Of a DNA stretch of 64,000 nucleotides, positions 8,959-20,145 are shown in pieces (positions within the stretch are counted from its first letter, which is position 1; every line of letters begins with the position of its first letter). The stretch spans positions 124,001 through 188,000 of the forward strand of contig JAWWNJ010000204.1 in NCBI GenBank assembly GCA_037176885.1, in the 5' to 3' direction. The notes beneath the pieces are model-generated. The model saw nothing but the letters and a program-made list of their open reading frames with translations, had not been told where the DNA came from and ran no database searches. This stretch comes from Favolaschia claudopus. Its lineage: Eukaryota > Basidiomycota > Agaricomycetes > Agaricales > Mycenaceae. The translations under genes and the position numbers were made by a program.

Positions 8959-9243
8959 ATTTAGGCCCGTGAACTATGCCCAAAGACTCGGAAGCTTTGG
9001 AGATGATTCAGGTGAACGAACAGAAGAATTTACATCCTTGGCAAGCGGCAGCTCCACGCAGTGGTGCTCCGCAAACATTGACAAGGATGTAGCAACCGTT
9101 CTGCGGGAATCCGTGCTGCATTTGAACAAATCAACTTAAAATGTTGCTCTGCCGGGCCGACGCTTCTACCTCGGCATCTCGGCACTGAGTGCCAGCATTT
9201 CACGAGAACTTTGAGGCGCAATCGCAAAATTTACGGCCAGAGT

Positions 9244-9695
9244 ACAGTTGAACATCTCATAATGCATATGCTCACAATGCATAAACCTCATTCTGCATAG
9301 TGTTTTGGGGTCCACCAACTTGGTAGGCTGGTGTTTTATGCATTTTCTCATATTGACTAATGCATAAGGTTTGGGGCAAGTTTTTAGTGCATTATGCATT
9401 ATGAGATGGCAAAATTGGTGACAATTTGCCCGTTTGTGTCACTCTTCTAACGCATATGGGTACTATTCACGTCAAAAACACCAGTTTATAACATGTTACA
9501 GCTAAATCCAAGATTTTGACCGCTTTTACGACAACTGGTGGACAATCCGGCATTTGCCACACTTCCATATATAGTAAATTCGTGACAGGGTCACCATATG
9601 TCACACGGTGTGACAGTATGCAGGAATGCATATTGCTCATAATGCATAGCGCTTGGGGGTCCACGGACGCTATGCATTATGAGATGTTCAACTGT
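9244..9695. mobile_element. Tc1/mariner (pogo)-like MITE with TA target
   Basis: The inverted termini CAGTTGAACATCTCATAATG match for 25 bp and are flanked by TA (9242-9268 and 9671-9697 including TA). Fungal pogo/Fot1 elements often begin CAGTxGAACxTCT, which this resembles. Internal copies of ATAATGCATA recur (about 9274, 9392, 9638), like subterminal repeats. No transposase. Confidence 0.75.
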
Positions 9696-9697
9696 AC

Positions 9698-10621
9698 ATG
9701 CAAAACTCTTCAAATTCCCCCTTTTCCCTCTCCTTCTCTTTCCCTTTTTAGACAATTTTTTGCAATTCTTTTGGGCAGCAACACACATCTACTGAGATGG
9801 AGCATCGAAAATTAAAACACGGCGGTCTATCTTTCAGTGCGCTCCTTGACCTGACTTCTTTCTGTATCAACTTCTGGGACGGCGGTCCTTAAACGTACCT
9901 CAGCATTAACGACACACGACTGAGTACTGAGGACCCTCCTGGACCACGAGAGGGTTTCGGGAACGCGACCATGTCCGAACTGCGCTGTTGCGGCGCAGGG
10001 GAAAAAGGTATCTGTGCCGCTTAGAACACTCAGCTATATATTATGCCCTGACAGCTGCGAGCGCAGCGAGTGGCCCGTGCCGAAGGCAGGGAGCTAAAGC
10101 TCGTATCTTACAAAAGAAAAAAAAAAAAAAAATCACGTGGTCCTATCAGAACCTTCCATCTCCCTCTTTTAATAATTTCTATAATTAATAATAATTTCTA
10201 TAAGATTGCGTCGTGTCTGTCCGAAGCCCTTACCCCCATTTGTGCGCGGTATCCCAATCACGGGCCGAAGTTCCGAAGCGGTAAGATTTAACCCTCGCGC
10301 TATTTGAGCTCGCAGTGGTGCGTAGATGAGACTTCACATTCCGCGAATCAATTTCCATTTCCAACCACAAGGGTTCAATTTCGTTGTCCATCGCAAGCAA
10401 ATACCTCTCGCACTTTGCTACGCAACGACGTTCAATGGTTGCAAGGTTTAACGGTCCGGAAATCAGGAATTGACCTCCGTCGACCAGTGTTTTCGCATGT
10501 TCAATTATATTCGGCCATGACGCGAGTTCCAAGTGCCGGAAACGTTTTGATTCTGAAGAACCCGGATGATAGCTCCACTAGCACTACTTACCAACATTGT
10601 ATGGAAAGAGCTATTGCTTTA
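9698..10621. other. Non-coding stretch with a GC-repeat fragment
   Basis: At 10052-10110 a minus-oriented fragment of the GC-rich family (GAGCTTTAGCTCCCTGCC.. when read in reverse) is followed by an A-rich run (10113-10130). A plus-strand open frame at 10304-10663 (119 codons) has no recognisable domain. Confidence 0.4.
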
Positions 10622-11673
10622 CAGCAGTTTGCAGATGTAATGACACCACGTCGCATCACATGAGAAGAAAGCACAAAAAACACGTCTTCTTCTCTCCTTC
10701 GTATCTCTCTCGTTTCGACGACAAATAGCATGATTTTGGTATCGGAGGACTCGCCGTAATCCGGGCTTCAAAACAACTATCTTTTTATCGCCGAAATCCT
10801 GACTTCATTTTGGCCGACATCCACCTTGCTCGTCATCGTCATCGCCGTCTTGGACGCAATTCTGGAGAGAATGCCTCGTGTGTAGGCGCGTTAGGTAGGC
10901 AGTTCTAGTCGCTTTCAATCTATATGCATTTGTAGCGCGGATTCCGGTTAGATAACTTATTGTTCTCGTGTCTCTTCTCTACTTCCACCGTGATCACAGT
11001 TTTGTTCTCTGGTTTTGTAACTTTTGTTCCTTCTCAGGCGCGCGTAACAATTCCCTGCCGTGCGGTGTATAGCACCAGTGGGGTGCGTCCTCAAAAGGAA
11101 AGGACGCTAATTTTTCGCCAAATTTCGCTGTGGCGTATTCTATTTTTTTCTCGTTTGCCACTGGAGCCTGCGTGGCTTACTTACTATTAGCCACTTTGTA
11201 CCACACATACAATACTAAGCATGCCAGATGACTATTTTCTGGAGATCTTAAGACTCATTCTGTGTGCATAACGCTGCTATGCACATGGAGTAAGATCAAA
11301 TGGTCCCAAACAAATTATTCTGATAAGTTGTTATATACACCCGGCAGCCACAATTTAAACTTGCACATATGCCAAGAGCGACCAAAAATGCCTTTCAAGT
11401 GCGCCTACACATGGGCGATTCCGTCCAGAATCGCGCCGAGCGCGACAATGTTGGAGAAGCTGGATGTCAAGTGGATGTCGGCCAAAAAGAAAGTCGGAAT
11501 TTTGCCAATAAAATACCAGCGTCTCGAGGCCCGGACTAAGGCGACCTCATACATACAAGAGTAGTCGAGATTGGGCAAGAAACGAGCAAGAACGAGGCGA
11601 TACAAGAAGACGTGTTTTTCGTGCTTTCTTTACATGTGATGCGACGTGGTGTCATTACATCTGCAAACTGCTG
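10622..11673. mobile_element. Long-TIR element (1,052 bp) with TA target
   Basis: The termini CAGCAGTTTGCAGATGTAAT are inverted, TA-flanked (10620-21 and 11674-75), and stay near-identical for about 75 bp. Beyond that the arms stay similar to roughly 280 bp. Read inward, both arms encode a related peptide containing F-LADIHL (minus-strand frame 11405-11605, and 10740-10880 on the plus strand). No full transposase is present. Confidence 0.7.
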
Positions 11674-11754
11674 TAATATTCAACACAAGCTCCATGCTCA
11701 TGCCAAAAGTGGGAGACGGCGCGAAGCGCCGTCGACCGCTTGTAATGATATATG

Positions 11755-12026
11755 ATACAAGCTTGAGCACCCCGCCTTCGGCAGGGCCGGCTCGCTGCGC
11801 TCGCGTCCCTACCTACGGGGGGTACACAGCTTGTCGGGGCTCCGCCCCAAACCCCGCCTGGATTTTTTTTGCTGGATTCCTTGCCCGCGGCGCCGCACTG
11901 CCGCTCGCTGCACTCGCCGGCGCGCGGCGCCGGGGACCGCGTGTGAGTTTCAACATCTCGACAGCCGGTTGTGTTGTAGGATGTTGGCAAAACCCCGTGA
12001 TTTTCTGTCAAAAGTCACGCGACTGA
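11755..12026 (+). repeat. GC-rich repeat family, full copy
   Basis: It begins ACAAGCTTGAGCACCCCGCC, contains CGGGGCTCCGCCCCAAACCC and the palindromic CCGGCGCGCGGCGCCGG, and ends at the TTTCTGTCAAAAGTCACG block. It is very similar to 17163-17430. Several internal hairpins form. No coding role is credible although all frames are open. Confidence 0.75.
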
Positions 12027-13248
12027 TGGGAGCCCAGTTTCTCATGCTTTAGCTGCAAACTGTTTGCCAGTGGAATTGAAAATTACCAAGAAGAGAATAG
12101 AGAGTTTGTGCGAGCGACCCAGGTCGCTTTTCGACCGCTCAGATCTCCGCAACGACAGATACCAGGTGGGAGCTCTAAGCGACCTCGAAGAGTATTGCCA
12201 TGGGGCATTCCGAGGTCTCTGGGACCTCACACCTGTGACTGGCTAATAAATGTCTCTTAATGAGACATGGATATTATAGAAATATATATCTTGGTTCTTG
12301 TGGCTTCGAACGGATAAAAATGAGGGCTTGTCACACAATGTCACACAGAGGTGACCCGCCATGATGCCCCGCCGGACTTCACAAATTTGAGCCGCCACAC
12401 CCATTTTGGTGCTACCGGCCGGCCACCGGCGCTCTTTTAGGCAAAATATCTAGAGATTGGTTAAGGCAGATTTTTATTGCTCGCCCGGCACCCGATGCCG
12501 ACACAAATATTCCAGGACATGAGGCAGTCAAAAAAAAATCGGTCTTAACCAATCTCTTTAATCTCTAATTGAACACAACTTTCCCTCTCAACTTTAGCTT
12601 CCAGAGAGGAGGGGAAGCTCAAAAACGGGAAGGCGTTTTGACGGGCTCATTTGGCGGGGACAGCTCATCAATCAACAAGTGTAAACAGAATGCTGATGGC
12701 TCGATCGCTGCCCACTCCCACTCTTTTTAAGTACTGTTAATTGGTTTCAGTCATACAGAGCGGTACAGTATAGGATTGGGACTGACTGGACGAAACAATT
12801 TATTCTACAATGACCAGGGACTTTGGGGCAAATAGAGCGTATTATAGTCTCCCGCAGTCAGACTCTATGAGATATATGATAGTCGATATATCTTTTTATA
12901 TAGAAGCGTATTAGTTGGGGGTACAAAAACAAAATCCTAATGTAAAACGGGGCTCCACACAATATTTTCAAGATGGAGCCACAGGCTAAAAGCACCCAAG
13001 AGCCCAAGACTCTGCACCTGAGTGGCATACTGTTCGAATGTTTTTATCATGTCTTCCGTAATGAATCCACTAAGTACACTGCTCAATGGAAGGTCCTGCT
13101 CACGTCTGAGCCAGATGCGAATGAGTCTGACGTGGTTGTTGGCCAATTCGAGGCATTCGGCAGGATTTGCAGAGATAGCGGGCGTCCCCGGAAAGGGAAG
13201 GCGTGAATCAAATTGGACCCTGTTCCTGAAAGAACGACAGCTCCATGT
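12027..13248. other. Non-coding stretch with small element remnants
   Basis: It includes the short inverted-repeat element listed separately at 12452-12556 and, at 12738-12772, a one-ended remnant of the TA-flanked family seen complete at 29181 and 49122 (TTTCAGTCATACAGAGCGGT). A 60-codon frame at 12064-12246 has no recognisable motif. Confidence 0.4.
12452..12556. repeat. Miniature inverted-repeat element, about 105 bp
   Basis: AGAGATTGGTTAAGGCAGAT at 12452 is mirrored by CGGTCTTAACCAATCTCT at 12539-12556. The arms pair over about 25 bp with few mismatches. No clear target duplication. Confidence 0.55.
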
Positions 13249-14788
13249 TCAACACTCAACGACATCATTGAGTGCTTGTTGTACGGACATGTAAGCCCTA
13301 GATAACTTCTGTCTCTTTTTGAGCTCCCCTTCGACATTCTCGATGAGCAATTTCTTCCGTTGCCCCAGCTCAATTCTTAATGCAGTCTGCAGCACATAGT
13401 CTGGGGAACGTGCATCAACTACAATGAGAGTATTTGGATTAGGACTCACTCACTCGCGTATTGATCTCGCATCATGCACCGAATTGAGTTGGAATCCAGT
13501 ATTTCGTCGATCAACGCGCGGCTCGCGTCCGAGTTATAGTATAGTAATGCCTTTTCGCAGATATGTGAAGCGAACTTGTGTTTCGCCATATCCAAAAAAC
13601 GACCACGAAGCTCTGCAACCACACGGCCCTTCTCCTCTGGGTAGCCCTCTTCGAGAATCCACTGAATGGTATAGCTCTGATCGGGGATATGAACCAGCAA
13701 ACAGACGTCCCAGGCTAACTCACCCCGAACTGGGTCAGGAACAGTTCTCGCAAATGGCCCCTGTTCAGAACTTCTTCAATCAATGGGCTTCTCTGCCTGT
13801 TCGGCAGGTTTTCAAAACAGCATTGCAAAACTCGGGATCCGAAGGGATGCGATGCCAATCTAAGTGCCTCTGCGGTAAAGATAGACGCAAAACTGAGGGC
13901 CTCCGGGGCTAGATTCCTAAGCAGGCTTTGAATTACCTAAAGAATACTTAAAACGGCCAAATGGAAAAGAACGATCATTACTTCATGGCCAATAGCATGC
14001 CTTACGCATGCCATGATATGGGGCTTAAGATGCGTAATTATCCTGCTTTGCTGAGCTGGAGAGCCGCATGCAACAGCCTGGCGCGGAATATATCAGTGTT
14101 GCGTAAGAGTAATTGCCCTGACGGGTACCTTGCGAACGACAAAAGAGGCATAACTGTGGCATGCAAGTTGAAACACGTGTTTCTCCATGATTCCCAGCAT
14201 TGCATCTGTTTGGTCTTGGGTCCCGTACTCGAACAACTTTTGGATGACCTTTGCGAGATGTTACTGAGACTAGGGAGGGCCGGATTAGATGCAAACAAAC
14301 ATGGTTGCCATAGATGTCTTGGATCAACTGCAAGGTACTATAAGGAACAATTTCGTGGAAGACGCCTTTGAGCTCCTCGAGAGAAGCCGTCTCCATTTGG
14401 GTCTGAATAAATCTCGAGCCAATTCTGTCGCCACTGAACTCAGTTATGTGACCGGCTATATCCTGAAAATATGTTTAGAGAATACGAGAAGCCCAGTGAG
14501 ACTTGCCTTGAGTTTCCAGTTTTGCATCTTCCTCGTCATTAGAAATGAGCTCAAAGTGTCGCTGCGGAGGGATGATGTGGTCGGGCGGTGTTGTTCAAGC
14601 AGGTCGGCCGAGGTTGCTGCAGCCTGATGTCTTAGCCACCCACGGGTTTCTGGAACAGAGTCCAACATGTGAGGCGGGTGAGTCACAGGCTGAGTTGTGT
14701 CAAGGTTGTGTTGATAGTAAGTAGCTTGCGTCCATGCGGGAACCCAGATCACGAATGGGCCTGAGTGTGGCTGCAAGTTTGGCAGCAT
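13249..14788 (-). CDS. PUF (Pumilio-family) RNA-binding protein, seven exons
   Basis: Spliced by eye: exons 14788-14507, 14462-14301, 14248-14129, 14077-14006, 13936-13724, 13676-13454, 13400-13249, giving about 407 codons. Intron 1 is GC-AG (GCAAGT..TTTTCAG); the others are GT-AG, 47-69 nt. PUF repeats appear in order: GHITEFSGDRIGSRFIQ (R1), LIQDIYGNHVIQKLFEYG (R2), FQLACHSYASFVVRK (R3), a degenerate R4 around ACVIQSLL, LASHPFGSRVLQCCFENL (R5), FGSYTIQWILEEG (R6), MAKHKFASHICEKALL (R7), MRDQYANYVLQTALRI (R8). R7 keeps the S..E pair and R8 N-Y-Q expected for a UG-type element; R3 and R4 lack the usual base-reading residues. PUF proteins bind mRNA 3' UTRs in the cytoplasm and repress or localise them. 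The upstream frame stays open to about 14828 without an earlier ATG, so the N-terminus is uncertain. Neighbours are only transposons. Confidence 0.85.
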
Positions 14789-14828
14789 AGGTGTATCCAA
14801 TAGTAAGTTACTACTATGCGGTGGTATG

Positions 14829-15193
14829 ACCTTCGATCAGGTGATTTTAAACGGCGGGTCACGCTTGGAAATATCTACTCAAGTATTGGGGATACGAAGA
14901 TATGACTGACTACGACTTGGGTTAGTCTCCCAAGTCAGACCATAAATCCCGAAATTTTTTCCAATTGGATAATATTGGGACGGACAAAAAAAAATCTTGG
15001 AAGAGATACCTATAGGATGCGAAACGAAGTTTGATGAGTTGCCTTATTTGGAAAACACTTCTGCCTCAGGACGCTGGGGCTGCCCTCAGCACCTAGTGAA
15101 TTTTCAGCAACTCAAGCACTACCAGAGTATAGGAAACAATATCATCATCGTTGAACAAAAATATGGGCCGATCAAAATTGACCCTCAGTGCTA
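14829..15193. other. Upstream of the PUF gene, no feature seen
   Basis: Non-coding, AT-moderate, with no recognisable repeat. It probably contains the PUF promoter; a CTGACTACGACTTGGGTTAG/CCAAGTCAG partial hairpin lies at about 14905-14940. No TATA box I would defend. Confidence 0.3.
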
Positions 15194-15726
15194 TGGTGGG
15201 GGACGTGACTTTGTGACAAACTTTTATGGACAATGTTGTGACGCTAATAACTTGTGTGACAGTCACCCAAATGTCTTGATCTTGCAGAAATGGCATCCTT
15301 TTGAGGAGTAGAACAGATTGGATGGTAGAACAGATTGGATGGACCAGTTTTACCCTCCGTTGACTTTCGTGATTTTGGCCACGAATTTAAAGCGGAATTT
15401 GATCCGAAACCCCTCTGCCGGAGCAAATTTGATGGCCCATCAATGGTCAATCTGCCTCCAGATATAGGTAATTCATGAATTCGGTCAGAAGAGAGTTATG
15501 GGGGCGAATTGGAATGTTGAAAATCTTCTCAAGTCCCGCCTCAATGGTATTTTCACCCCCTTAAAATGTTGTTTTCCAGCGAAAATTTGGCCATTTCCCA
15601 TCAGAAAGTTCCCACGGTCCAAGATCTCGGAAAACGGCCACTCTTGGGTATTCCAAGTCGATTGGGCCGAGTTTCAGGTCAAAATTCCAAAAATTGCGGC
15701 GTGACATGAAGTCACGTCCCCCACCA
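15194..15726. mobile_element. TA-flanked inverted-repeat element, 533 bp
   Basis: TGGTGGGGGACGTGACTT at 15194 and its reverse complement ending at 15726 are each bordered by TA (15192-93, 15727-28). No transposase frame. Tc1/mariner-like by target and TIR position only. Confidence 0.6.
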
Positions 15727-15839
15727 TACTGTAGGCCAGGAAATGGCATACAAATCATATTCGCTCGTTGACGCCTACCTTAATGGTTAATGGCCAGCGG
15801 CAATGTGAGAGGAGATTGATGGCATCACCGTGGCCTGTC

Positions 15840-16025
15840 GAAATGCCGATGCCTGGCAACGTAACGTAGAAGAGCATATTCCGTCCGCGCATCGCGAGAA
15901 AGACTTTGCACCTTCTTACCATTTTTGAGGTCGCTGAGTTCAATGGAATAGTTTTTGGAGCCTAAAATGGGCAGTGGGAGCGCAAACTGTTGAAAATGCC
16001 CAATTTTGGAAGGAATTTTGTGATT
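15840..16025 (+). repeat. Dispersed repeat shared with 55265-55475
   Basis: The two copies share AACGTAACGTAGAAGAGCA, TTTTTGAGGTCGCTGA, TTTTTGGAGCCTAAAA and GAAAATGCCCAATTTTGGAA in the same order. It is interrupted at 16026 by a tail fragment of the GC-rich family (about 16030-16140). No coding frame. Confidence 0.7.
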
Positions 16026-16179
16026 TTCCCAATCGCTGCACTCGCCGGCGCGCGGCGCCGGGGGCCCCGTGATTTTCTGTCAAAAAGCACGTTACTTTCT
16101 GTCAAAAGTTACGTTACTAACGTCACCTTGTGTTTTCATGTATAGGATTTATATTCCGCAACAAGCAAAACCCTTAGTG

Positions 16180-16689
16180 CTAAGACGCGGTGCCCGAAGG
16201 CGACCACTGCCGCCTATCTGAGCCAAAGATATTGAACTTGGACTCGTCTGAAAATATCACGGCTCGCCAGTCCTCCCCTGTCCAATAACAATGGTGCTCC
16301 GCCCAGTCCATTCGCTTTTTCTTGTGTGCTGGCTTCAACAGAGGCTTGGATTGACGTACATAGGCGCCCAATCCGTGCTCCCGGAGCCTTGCCTTGACCG
16401 TATCGACATGCAAATGCGGGAAAAACCTCCGTTGCAAGTCTGCGACATTCTTGGCTTGGCCCGATGAGAGCATTCGGAGGGCGGTACGGATGTCCCTGTC
16501 ATCCATTTTACGTCGGCGACTAGGCCTGAATGTTTTTGCGTCGAAATGGTGTGTTGGACCGTACCGGTTGTTGATTCGGGAAACGGTAGAGGGCGCAACA
16601 TTCTCTTTTTCAGCTACAGCCCTGTTCGAGAACCTTGCCTCCTTGAGGGCCACTATGGCAGCCTTTTTTGAGGCGGTAGTGTCAGACAT
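16180..16689 (-). pseudogene. Tc1-like transposase, N-terminal half
   Basis: MSDTTASKKAAIVALKEARF starts a paired-type helix-turn-helix DNA-binding region (SNRAVAEKENVAPSTVSRIN), followed by a second HTH (KNVADLQRRFFPHLHVDTVK) and the WAEHHCYWTGEDW..VIFSDESKF segment holding the first catalytic Asp (D of FSDES). The reading is lost after SDRRQW, so the second Asp and the Asp/Glu of DD34D/E are missing. The 170 codons compare with about 340 for a complete Tc1 transposase. A likely 5' terminus is CACTGACTCGGAAAAAATAT ending at 16974 beside TA. The 3' half was replaced by GC-rich repeat sequence. Confidence 0.85.
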
Positions 16690-17039
16690 GATGGTAAGGA
16701 TGAGTTACGAGTGGTAAGAGTTGAGTTGAGCGAGTTGTTGTGGTGGTTCGGATTGAAAAGTGTGGGGCTGAAAAGTATCGGATCACGTGTGCGCGATAAT
16801 CACACCCTCTCATCGTGACGCGTACAGCCTGAGCCTCGATTTTTTTTACTGGAGAAGGGTACGATGGTAGGTACTCGATATGCTATATAACGTCTCCGGA
16901 GACTGCTCACTCCCTACACAGTCAAGCCTCAAAGATTGACAAGCCGGTGATCCCATATTTTTTCCGAGTCAGTGTACTGGATGGTAAGAGTGGCTGACGC
17001 ACGCCTCCCCCCACAATGACTTGCCTAATTAGGAAATTT

Positions 17040-17455
17040 AGCGCTGAGTCAGGGAATGGAATGGCTCAAATTTGAGGGCTTCTATAACATAGTGGCTAGG
17101 GACTCGATGGCATCATGTGAATGTCGTGGTTCGATTCTCGATCCTAGTATTTTGGTTAACAAGCTTAAGCACCCCGCCTTCGGCAGGGCCGGCTCGCTGC
17201 GCTCGCGTCCCTCCCTACGGCTGGTGCACAGCTTGTCGGGGCTCCGCCCCAAACCCCGCATGTTTTTTTTTTCCTGGATTCCGTGCCCGCGGCGCCGCAC
17301 TGCCGCTCGCTGCACTCGCCGGCGCGCGGCGCCGGGGACCGCGTGTGAGTTTCAACATCTCGACAGCCGGTTGTGTTGTAGGATGTTGACAAAACCCCGT
17401 GATTTTCTGTCAAAAGTCACGCGACTGATGGCCTGGCCCTCTTTTCAAGTATAGG
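17040..17455 (+). mobile_element. SINE-like copy: tRNA-like head plus GC-rich body
   Basis: A tRNA-like head (TAGTGGCTAGGGACTC at 17091, box-B-like GTGGTTCGATTCT at 17130) runs directly into the GC-rich module at 17160-17430, which matches 11755-12026. This links the GC-rich family to a tRNA-derived head. The T-arm is imperfect, so it is not a functional tRNA. The module ends at the TTTCTGTCAAAAGTCACGCG block and a GTATAGGATC border. Confidence 0.6.
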
Positions 17456-18309
17456 ATCATTTTTTTGTTATTTTGATCTGTTAATTTTTTCTTCTCGAAT
17501 CCAGCAAGACAATAACAGGACATGGTGGTTAGGGTTAGGAAACTCCCTCCCCAATGGAATCCACTGTTATCCAAAATTTTTCGGCAGTTTCGAATTTGTA
17601 ATTGCTGGACACAGAATCCAGCAAATGAATGCTGGGTTAGGCAAGGAAAGCAGCAAAAGAGTGAAGAACTAGCCATTCTTGGGGGCCCGCTCAGTCGATA
17701 ATGCTAACCAAGAAGCATGGATAACAGAAGAGACTTGTTCAAAGTATTTGATTGGAAGTGCACCAAAAAAGTAGGTAATTGACCTCCCAGGTTCGAACCC
17801 ACGCCATCCCGAAAAAGGCAATATATCACGTGACTGTCATTGCGGGGGGGAGGCCAGAGGGTTTTGGTAAGAGTGAAAGTTCGTCCGTGGTATGTAGAGT
17901 ATATAGTTGTGGAGAGGGTGAGTGAACGCATCCATCGACTTGTGATCCTTGTGTTTTCATGTAGAGGAAACGGCGTGGGGGTCACCGCAGGTTACGTTGA
18001 GGGACAATAATTCATGATTTTCTTGGCAATATTCATGCTAACCACTGAGTGAAAATCACTTACAGCGGGTAGTAGAGAGGCCTAGAATGCATTTCTGTTG
18101 CAAATGCAATTTATCTGGGTTTGTAAACTGACTGAACCACCCCAGCCATGGCGAGTTTCGTAGAGAAACTTCTGCGAGAGATTTCGGACCATGTGAGATT
18201 GCCATCATCTGATCTCCATACGGCACGGACCACCCGGTCTTGATTTACTATTTTTTGAGGGCTGTATAGGGGTCTGGCGACATTCACTACCGCAGGGACA
18301 CGTACATAG
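17456..18309. other. Non-coding stretch
   Basis: No gene or clear repeat. A palindromic box-B-like GGTTCGAACC occurs at 17792-17801, without a matching tRNA fold. A G-tract (8 G) lies at 17844. Confidence 0.3.
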
Positions 18310-18475
18310 CCTGTTTGCGATGCAGCCATTGGTTGGCTTTCCGGCGTATTGACAAAAGATAAGTACCTCCGGTTCGAGTATCCAAATTTCATTCCAGGCA
18401 GCTCTTGACTTCTACATGAAAGTTTAGCCCATCAAAGTTTCCTAATACGGAAATCGGTAGCCATTCAAATGGCTC
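18310..18475 (-). repeat. Dispersed repeat, inverted relative to 41410-41620
   Basis: CCTCCGGTTCGAGTATCCAA, CAGGCAGCTCTTGACTTCTA and CATCAAAGTTTCCTAATACG match the reverse complement of 41440-41600. It carries CCATTGGTTGGCT and CCATTCAAATGGC short inverted motifs at its ends. Unclassified. Confidence 0.65.
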
Positions 18476-18749
18476 GTCGCAAACCCTCTAGTAGGGGGAT
18501 CTTGCGCGAATTGTCACCGGCTAGAGCAGAAACGAATCAAACGATGAGTTCACATTTATTCCGCGTGTTTGGGGCCAAGATCAGGAGCAACAATGCCCCC
18601 ATCACTCTGGATCAAGCGGGATCACTCAAGGATCAGCTTGACGACCTCGGAAAGATCTTCTATCACAGATCTATCGATTACATCAAAACGCTCTCTGCAC
18701 AGCTTATTGCTTTTCGGTGACCGCTTGATGTCCCGATCAGCTGGGTGTT

Positions 18750-19475
18750 ATATTTGAATACGTTTGAATACCACTGCGGCGTGATTTGGCCCCTCGGCAG
18801 TGCCTCCCGGCCGAGATTTTCGGGGTAATCATCGGTCTATATCAGCCGTGAATAGTGTTGCCGGGAGCTGAGTTGGAGCTGAACTCGAGTTGATTGCCCA
18901 TCAGCTCGCTGTCAGCTCGAGTTGACCGGAGCTGGCTCAGAGCTGATACCGGATATGGGAATCTAGTGTCCCAGGGTTCATCTTTCCACCCGAAGGGCAA
19001 AATTTTAGGGGAGAATGGACCAAATTCTCATGTGGAAGGTTTTCCTGAGCTCTCTTCAAGCTCAAACTGCTTTTTATACGTCGAAAACGGCCAAGAAACG
19101 GCCAATACAGAAACTGGGGAGGGAGTGTGATGTCACTCAGTTACACCACCAGAAATGTCACGTCGTCCGCTTTGGGTGACGAGGGTGGAGTCGAGGCGAG
19201 CTGGCATCACCTCGAGGTGCCGCTTTTGGGAAGGGGTCGAGTTGGAGTTGAACTCAGCTCGGAGCTAGCTCCAGCTTCCGGCAACACTAGCCGTGAATAC
19301 GACAATCAGCCTTCCGTGGTCTTCCGAGGCATTCGGCATAGATCCGACCAGTCTCTCGGGCATCTCGATAACATTCCACACCGGCATCCTCAGTCTCCGA
19401 GCCGTCCCATGAGCCGTCCCATGTTGAAATTCATGGACCTTTTATACGGTGCAGGTCATTCAGAACATTGAATGT
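18750..19475 (+). repeat. Repeat module interrupted by a hAT-like element
   Basis: ACCACTGCGGCGTGATTTGG.. and ..GACAATCAGCCT.CCGTGG.. match, in reverse, the uninterrupted module at about 38070-38285. The module is split at 18853-19289 by an element with an 8-bp TSD. The 38-kb copy shows the empty site. Confidence 0.8.
18853..19289. mobile_element. hAT-like MITE, 437 bp, TSD GCCGTGAA
   Basis: The ends are TAGTGTTGCCGG and CCGGCAACACTA, matching the common TAGTGTTG start of hAT elements. Perfect 8-bp TSD GCCGTGAA lies at 18845-18852 and 19290-19297. The interior is rich in GAGCTGAG/GAGTTG motifs. No transposase. The empty site is seen in the paralogous module at 38 kb. Confidence 0.9.
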
Positions 19476-20133
19476 GTTGAAGTATTTATTTCTCTTCCAT
19501 TTACTGTACATACCTTACATTCTCCAACTCGCAATCCGTTCCGTTACGCGTCACACATTCCTTATGTATGTAGCTTTGTGTCACCGTCACATTCCTCACA
19601 CTGTGCAAAGTATACATCATGAAATTCATGCAAACTGTCATGAATTTCAGGTTTCATGATGTTTTGTCATGAAGCACACCATGAATTTCAAGGGGGGTTT
19701 CATGATGCTCAGAAGCTCATTTTTGCAAGATTATGAATTCATGACAAAACATCACGAATTTTCGTCATAAAGAACCGAGCGATTTTTTCTGGCTAAGTCC
19801 ACCAAGAGTTAAGTGGGTAGGGTGCTAATATCAATAATAAAGCCAATAAATGGTATCAGTCGGTCTCTGGTCTCTATCAAGTGCACACTGCTGAAAATTA
19901 AAAACAAATGAGGAGAACGGGGATGAACAACTTGAGACTGTGCAGTATGACATCCATATATTGGCGAAGCTAACAAAGTTTATAATTCTCACCTAGTCTA
20001 CCAGTAGTACTATCAACGTGATATAGTAGTATGTCTCACGGCGGTCTTGAGTTCGATTCCGGCTGGTGGCATCTGAGGTTGGTGGTTATTTATTTGCTTT
20101 GCACCGCTCTCGTTTCATGATATTTTGTTCAGG
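19476..20133. other. Non-coding stretch with clustered palindromes
   Basis: Between 19600 and 19775 the words ATGAATTTCA and TCATGATG recur at least six times in both orientations, giving overlapping hairpins; it looks like the subterminal region of an inverted-repeat element whose ends I could not fix. At 20025-20065 a tRNA-like stretch (ATAGTAGTATGTCTCACGG, GAGTTCGATTCC) may be another SINE head. Confidence 0.4.
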
Positions 20134-20145
20134 AAACGACTGATC

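Noticed and set aside
17785..17815. tRNA gene around GGTTCGAACC
   Set aside because: The word is palindromic; no upstream box A at a fitting distance.
20025..20070. tRNA gene
   Set aside because: GAGTTCGATTCC is B-box-like, but no acceptor or T-arm pairing could be drawn.
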